From an uncultured Prevotella sp. (lineage in GTDB: Bacteria; Bacteroidota; Bacteroidia; Bacteroidales; Bacteroidaceae), in NCBI GenBank assembly GCA_958369755.1, contig CATXJC010000040.1, positions 1-17,532 on the forward strand: 17,532 bases of DNA, written 5' to 3'. Below, piece after piece: positions 14,300-17,532 of the stretch. Under the pieces are notes generated by a model. The model did not search any database and was not told the origin of the DNA. It saw only the letters and a list, made by a program, of their open reading frames with translations. Made by a program: the position numbers and the translations under genes. Position 1 is the first letter of the stretch. Every line of letters starts with the position of its first letter.

Positions 14300-15295
14300 A
14301 TGGAAAATAGCAAGAGAACGATAGCCATCGTATGTGGTGGTGATTCTTCTGAGCACGATGTTTCTTTGCGCTCAGGTCAGGGTTTGTACTCATTCTTCGA
14401 CAAGGAGCGTTATCATATCTATCTCGTCGATGTAAAGGGCACCGACTGGCACGTGGCTTTAGATAACGGTGAGACTATTGATATTGACAAGAACGACTTC
14501 TCGTTTGTGAAAGACGGCAAGCATATCTATTTCGATTATGCTTATATCACCATCCACGGACAGCCTGGCGAGAATGGTGTGATGCAGGGCTACTTCGACC
14601 TCATTCACTTGCCATATTCTACAAGTGGTGTGCTGGTAGAGGCAATGACCTTCGACAAGTATGTGCTCAACAACTACCTGCGTGGTTTCGGTGTAAACGT
14701 GGCTGACAGTATCTTGCTCCGTCGTGGCGAACAGTATGATGAGGACGAGATTGCCGAGCGCATCGGTATGCCTTGTTTCGTAAAGCCTGCTGCCGACGGT
14801 AGTAGCTTCGGTGTGAGCAAGGTGAAGAATGCCGACCAGTTGGCTCCAGCCCTCCGTGTAGCTTTCATGGAGAGCAACGAGGTAATGATTGAAGGCTTTC
14901 TCGATGGTACTGAGATTTCTCAGGGCATCTACAAGACAGCCGAGAAGACCGTTGTCTTGCCAGCTACAGAGGTGGTAACCAGCAATGAGTTCTTCGACTA
15001 TGATGCCAAGTACAATGGTCAGGTACAGGAAATCACTCCAGCCCGTCTCTCTCCTGAGACTGCTGAAGAGGTGGCAAAGACCACATCCCGCATCTACGAT
15101 ATCCTCCATGCCAATGGTATCATCCGCATCGACTATATCATCTCTAAGGATAAGGACGGTAAGGACAAGGTGAACATGCTGGAGATCAATACCACTCCAG
15201 GTATGACCGTTACCAGCTTCATTCCTCAGCAGGTGCGCGCTGCAGGCCTTGACATCAAGGATGTGCTCAGCGACATCGTGGAGAATCAGTTCTAG
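14300..15295 (+). CDS. ddl: Ddl, D-alanine--D-alanine ligase
   Basis: This 331-residue cytoplasmic ATP-grasp enzyme makes D-Ala-D-Ala, the substrate of MurF, which is also encoded in this window (929-2230). Motifs: CGGDSSEHDVSLRSG (12-26, N-terminal D-Ala site with Glu18), HGQPGENGVMQGYFDLIHLPYSTSG (86-110), the ATP-grasp PCFVKPAADGSSFGVSKV (158-175) with the omega-loop region around 200-250, and the metal-binding NMLEINTTPGMT (292-303; Glu295 and Asn297). The frame is open upstream to 14243 inside rluD, but ATG 14300 gives the standard N-terminus, 5 nt after the rluD stop. Length is normal. Translation is probably coupled to rluD. Confidence 0.97.
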   Translation: MENSKRTIAIVCGGDSSEHDVSLRSGQGLYSFFDKERYHIYLVDVKGTDWHVALDNGETIDIDKNDFSFVKDGKHIYFDYAYITIHGQPGENGVMQGYFDLIHLPYSTSGVLVEAMTFDKYVLNNYLRGFGVNVADSILLRRGEQYDEDEIAERIGMPCFVKPAADGSSFGVSKVKNADQLAPALRVAFMESNEVMIEGFLDGTEISQGIYKTAEKTVVLPATEVVTSNEFFDYDAKYNGQVQEITPARLSPETAEEVAKTTSRIYDILHANGIIRIDYIISKDKDGKDKVNMLEINTTPGMTVTSFIPQQVRAAGLDIKDVLSDIVENQF

Positions 15296-15309
15296 AATTT
15301 ATAAATCAC

Positions 15310-15346
15310 ATATATGGTTCTGCGACTTTCTCGCAGAGCCATATAT
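15310..15346. terminator. Hairpin after ddl
   Basis: A 16-bp stem (15310-15325 with 15331-15346, one G-T wobble) has a 5-nt CTTTC loop. No T-run follows on the plus strand, so it may stabilise the ddl mRNA 3' end or end transcription only partly before the acyltransferase gene. Confidence 0.6.
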
Positions 15347-15350
15347 ATTA

Positions 15351-15379
15351 AAAGGTATATATTAAAAAGGTATATATTA
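15351..15379 (+). repeat. Tandem duplication across the acyltransferase ribosome-binding region
   Basis: AAAGGTATATATTA occurs at 15351-15364 and again at 15366-15379, the second copy ending on the A of the start codon. The second copy places AAAAAGG 8 nt before the ATG, an SD-like spacing that is uncommon in this window. Confidence 0.75.
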
Positions 15380-16527
15380 TGAAGATCCCTCAAGAATTTG
15401 ATACCATTCGACCTTGGGAGCCAGAAGACCTTCCTGAGGTGTTCGACCGTTTGCTTTCAAACGATCAGTTCAAGCAAGTACTTGCTTATCTTTATCCACA
15501 AGTTCCTTTTGAGATGATTGCCCAGAAGTTGAAGGCTTGCAAGACCAATCTCGACTTCCAGTTGGCTTTCGCCTACGATTTTGTTCAAGGCATCCTGAAG
15601 AAGGCTGCAACGGGTTGTGAGATGGATTGCGCAGCCATCGATAATACCCGCAACTATACCTTCATCAGTAACCATCGTGATATCGTGCTCGATTCTGCTA
15701 TCCTCGATGTAATGCTTATCGACAATGGCTTCAAGACCACCTGCGAGATTGCTATCGGAGATAACCTCCTGTCTCTTCCTTGGGTCAAGGACCTGGTACG
15801 TGTCAACAAGGCGTTTATCGTGGAGCGTGCCCTGAGCATGCGCCAGATGCTGATGTCAAGCAAACGTCTTTCCGATTACATGCATTTCGCCATCAAGGAG
15901 AAGAACGAGAATATCTGGATTGCCCAGCGAGAGGGTAGAGCCAAGGATAGCGATGACCGTACCCAGAAGAGCATCCTCCAGATGATGGCGATGGGCGGTG
16001 AAGGAAGTATTATCGAACGATTGAAGCAGCTCCATCTCGTACCGCTGTCTATCAGCTATGAGTACGACCCTTGCGACTTCCTCAAGGCTAAGGAGTATCA
16101 GCAGAAGCGTGATGTGGAAGGATGGAAGAAGGGACCTATGGATGATCTCGTAAGCATGCAGACCGGTATCTTCGGTTACAAGGGACATGTGCATTATCAT
16201 GCAGCCCCATGTATCGATGAGTATCTGGATACCCTCGACCCAGAGATGCCGAAGCAGGAACTCTTCAATACCATTGCTGCCCATCTTGATCACGAGATAC
16301 ATAGCCACTACCGTCTCTATCCAGGCAATTATGTGGCGCTCGATCTCTTGGAGAATACCGAGGCTCATGCTTCTGAATATACACAGGAAGATAAGGCTCG
16401 CTTCGAGAAATATATCGCAGGACAGTTGGCAAAGATTGAACTTCCTGACAAGGATGAAGCCTTCCTGAAAGAGAAGATTTTAACGATGTATGCCAACCCG
16501 GTTCGCAATTTTCTTGCTACAAAGTAA
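15379..16527 (+). CDS. PlsB/DHAPAT-like glycerolipid acyltransferase
   Basis: This 382-residue protein has the four acyltransferase blocks in order: FISNHRDIVLDSAIL (95-109, block I), IAIGDNLLSLPWVKDLVRVNKAFIVER (124-150, block II), IWIAQREGRAKDSDD (179-193, block III, with E185-G-R) and HLVPLSISYEYDP (219-231, block IV). It probably acylates glycerol 3-phosphate or 1-acylglycerol 3-phosphate in membrane lipid synthesis; which one is not readable from sequence. Block I is HRDIVLD, so five residues rather than four separate His99 from Asp105. There is no membrane helix, so it is likely peripheral. It follows ddl after a hairpin (84-bp gap) and is last before a long non-coding region. Confidence 0.82.
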   Translation: MKIPQEFDTIRPWEPEDLPEVFDRLLSNDQFKQVLAYLYPQVPFEMIAQKLKACKTNLDFQLAFAYDFVQGILKKAATGCEMDCAAIDNTRNYTFISNHRDIVLDSAILDVMLIDNGFKTTCEIAIGDNLLSLPWVKDLVRVNKAFIVERALSMRQMLMSSKRLSDYMHFAIKEKNENIWIAQREGRAKDSDDRTQKSILQMMAMGGEGSIIERLKQLHLVPLSISYEYDPCDFLKAKEYQQKRDVEGWKKGPMDDLVSMQTGIFGYKGHVHYHAAPCIDEYLDTLDPEMPKQELFNTIAAHLDHEIHSHYRLYPGNYVALDLLENTEAHASEYTQEDKARFEKYIAGQLAKIELPDKDEAFLKEKILTMYANPVRNFLATK

Positions 16528-16544
16528 CGAGAAGAATCAAATAG

Positions 16545-16711
16545 GGTGATACTTTTTTGCTCTTTATGCGAAAATGTACCACAAAAACTGTTAAAATGTT
16601 AAGTGTACGATAAACACTGAAGGTTAACAAACCTTTCGTGTTTATCGTCATTTCTTAAAAAAAATAACCTTAGTAACGAAAAATACACAAATTGAGCAAA
16701 AAAGTATCACC
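16545..16711. repeat. Concentric (nested) inverted repeat, 167 bp
   Basis: The outer arms are 18 bp and perfect: GGTGATACTTTTTTGCTC (16545-16562) and GAGCAAAAAAGTATCACC (16694-16711). The inner hairpin 16607-16648 has the same centre (about 16628). Between them, GTTA (16590-16593) and TTAAG (16599-16603) face TAAC (16665-16668) and CTTAA (16654-16658) at nearly the same centre. No target-site duplication is evident at the ends. Confidence 0.8.
16607..16648. terminator. Strong hairpin after the acyltransferase gene
   Basis: The left arm 16607-16625 and right arm 16630-16648 pair over 19 positions with two mismatches and an AACA loop. Weakly T-rich CATTTCTT follows. It could end transcription of the ddl/acyltransferase unit, and it is also the core of the larger palindrome. 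Confidence 0.6.
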
Positions 16712-16730
16712 TTTTTTCGAAAAAGTATTG

Positions 16731-16738
16731 TACTTTTG
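16731..16738 (+). promoter_or_regulatory. -7 box of the susC-like gene promoter
   Basis: TACTTTTG followed by GCAG fits TAnnTTTG. No TTTG stands 19-21 nt upstream; instead GTATCACC (16704-16711) occupies that region, and GGTGATAC (16743-16750) lies at the expected transcription start. The leader to the ATG would be about 235 nt. Confidence 0.65.
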
Positions 16739-16742
16739 CAGC

Positions 16743-16979
16743 GGTGATACGAATGTGAACGATACCACTATAAATACACCCACATCGTTTCGCCGGAAAT
16801 ACAGCTAAAATAACAAACTAACAAAATAAAAAGTAATGACCTATGAGTATCAATTCAGCTTAAAATGAAAGAAGGATTGTTTCCGTGCAGCAGGTAGTTG
16901 CAGGGAGACAAGAGTGTGTGGCTATTTGCTAGTCAACTAAGTAATGTTTATTCTATTCAAACCTAGAAAGTACATAAGT
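16743..16979 (+). other. Long 5' leader of the susC-like gene
   Basis: The stretch has no gene of normal size. It holds two overlapping 10-codon frames, 16836-16868 (MTYEYQFSLK) and 16865-16897 (MKEGLFPCSR), joined by an ATGA overlap, and a weak 6-bp inverted repeat, TAGTTG (16895-16900) with CAACTA (16934-16939). Whether any of these acts on expression is unknown. Confidence 0.45.
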
Positions 16980-17532
16980 ATGAATCTAAACTTAAGAAAA
17001 TCAGTGCTGCTTGTTGGAGCGTTGGCATCCTTAGGCTTGAGTTACACAACTGAAGCTTTGGCAACATCTCCAAATTTTGCTGTTAACTCAGTACAGCAGT
17101 CTAAGAAGGTTACCGGTAATGTAAGTGACGCAGAAGGTCCTATCATCGGTGCAAGTGTAGTAGAGAAAGGTAATGCCGGAAATGGTACAGTTACCGACTT
17201 GGATGGTAACTTCGTCTTGAACGTGAAGCCTGGTGCTACTATTGTTATTACTTATATCGGTTACCAGAAACAGGAAATCGTTGTAGGTAATCAGTCTAAT
17301 TTTAACGTCACAATGAAGATAGACGACAAGACTCTCGAAGAAGTTGTTGTCGTAGGTTATGGTGTTCAGAAGAAGAAGCTCGTTACCGGTTCTACCATCG
17401 AGGTGAAGGGTGATGATATTCAGAAGATGAATACCACTCAGGTGTTGGGCGCCTTGCAGAGCCAGACTCCTGGTGTAAACATTCAGGCGGCTTCCGGTCA
17501 GCCTGGTGATGGCTTTAAGATTTCTATCCGTG
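16980..17532 (+). CDS. SusC/RagA-family TonB-dependent outer-membrane transporter (5' part)
   Basis: The frame runs from ATG 16980 off the right edge, giving 184 residues of a protein that is usually about 1000. Residues 1-29 are a signal peptide (MNLNLRKSVLLVGALASLGL, then SYTTEALA). A carboxypeptidase-regulatory-like domain follows at about 43-113 (KKVTGNVSDAEGPIIGASVVEKGN, then GTVTDLDGNFVLNVKPGATIVITYIGY). EEVVVVGYG (120-128) is the SusC-type TonB-box region, and the plug domain begins with KLVTGSTIEVKGDDIQ and VLGALQSQTPGVNIQAASGQPGDG. Such proteins import glycans or peptides across the outer membrane with a SusD partner, expected downstream. The substrate cannot be read here. Confidence 0.95.
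   Translation, partial: MNLNLRKSVLLVGALASLGLSYTTEALATSPNFAVNSVQQSKKVTGNVSDAEGPIIGASVVEKGNAGNGTVTDLDGNFVLNVKPGATIVITYIGYQKQEIVVGNQSNFNVTMKIDDKTLEEVVVVGYGVQKKKLVTGSTIEVKGDDIQKMNTTQVLGALQSQTPGVNIQAASGQPGDGFKISIR

Noticed and set aside
16563..16693. Invertible promoter between the 18-bp arms
   Set aside because: No TAnnTTTG box occurs on either strand inside this segment; the promoter lies outside at 16731-16738, so inversion would not switch it.

Overview
The window is ordinary, densely coded chromosomal DNA from a member of the Bacteroidota, most likely the Prevotellaceae. The gene content and style resemble Segatella (Prevotella) copri, but that name is inference. The evidence is a SusC/RagA-type TonB-dependent transporter at the right edge, repeated TAnnTTTG -7 promoter boxes (several with TTTG exactly 19 nt upstream), weak or absent Shine-Dalgarno sites, and the mix of proteins. 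There are no rRNA or tRNA genes, CRISPR arrays, insertion sequences or phage genes.

Left part (1-4329): the end of pdxS and all of pdxT (pyridoxal phosphate synthase) run rightwards and meet murF (peptidoglycan precursor ligase) at a shared bidirectional terminator. Divergent from murF is a tight rightward unit: a 73-aa two-helix membrane protein, a 37-aa single-helix microprotein that is easily missed, folP (folate synthesis) and cdaA (c-di-AMP synthesis). Gaps are 3 and 4 nt, and folP and cdaA overlap by 4 nt.

Middle (4330-8086): pta and ackA form the acetyl-phosphate/acetate pathway behind a promoter whose leader can fold as a compact three-way junction. A sugar kinase of the KDG kinase type follows, and each unit ends in a strong hairpin.

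Leftward block (8102-11792): efp, a family 2 glycosyltransferase, radC, a MIP18/DUF59 Fe-S assembly factor and an LpxH-type phosphoesterase. A short GAAGAGTGAAGAAT repeat lies between the last two genes and recurs near 13.1 kb.

Right part (12014-17532): rpmH is divergent from efp. It is followed by an envelope-flavoured cluster: a membrane-anchored two-PASTA protein, an RluD-type pseudouridine synthase, ddl and a glycerolipid-type acyltransferase. A 452-bp non-coding region then holds a nested palindrome, a promoter and a long leader ahead of the partial susC-like gene.

No clearly new multi-gene system was found. The most interesting unexplained signals are the concentric inverted repeats and repeated GGTGATAC octamer before the susC-like gene, the structured pta leader, the microprotein pair ahead of folP-cdaA, and the modular 14-bp repeat.
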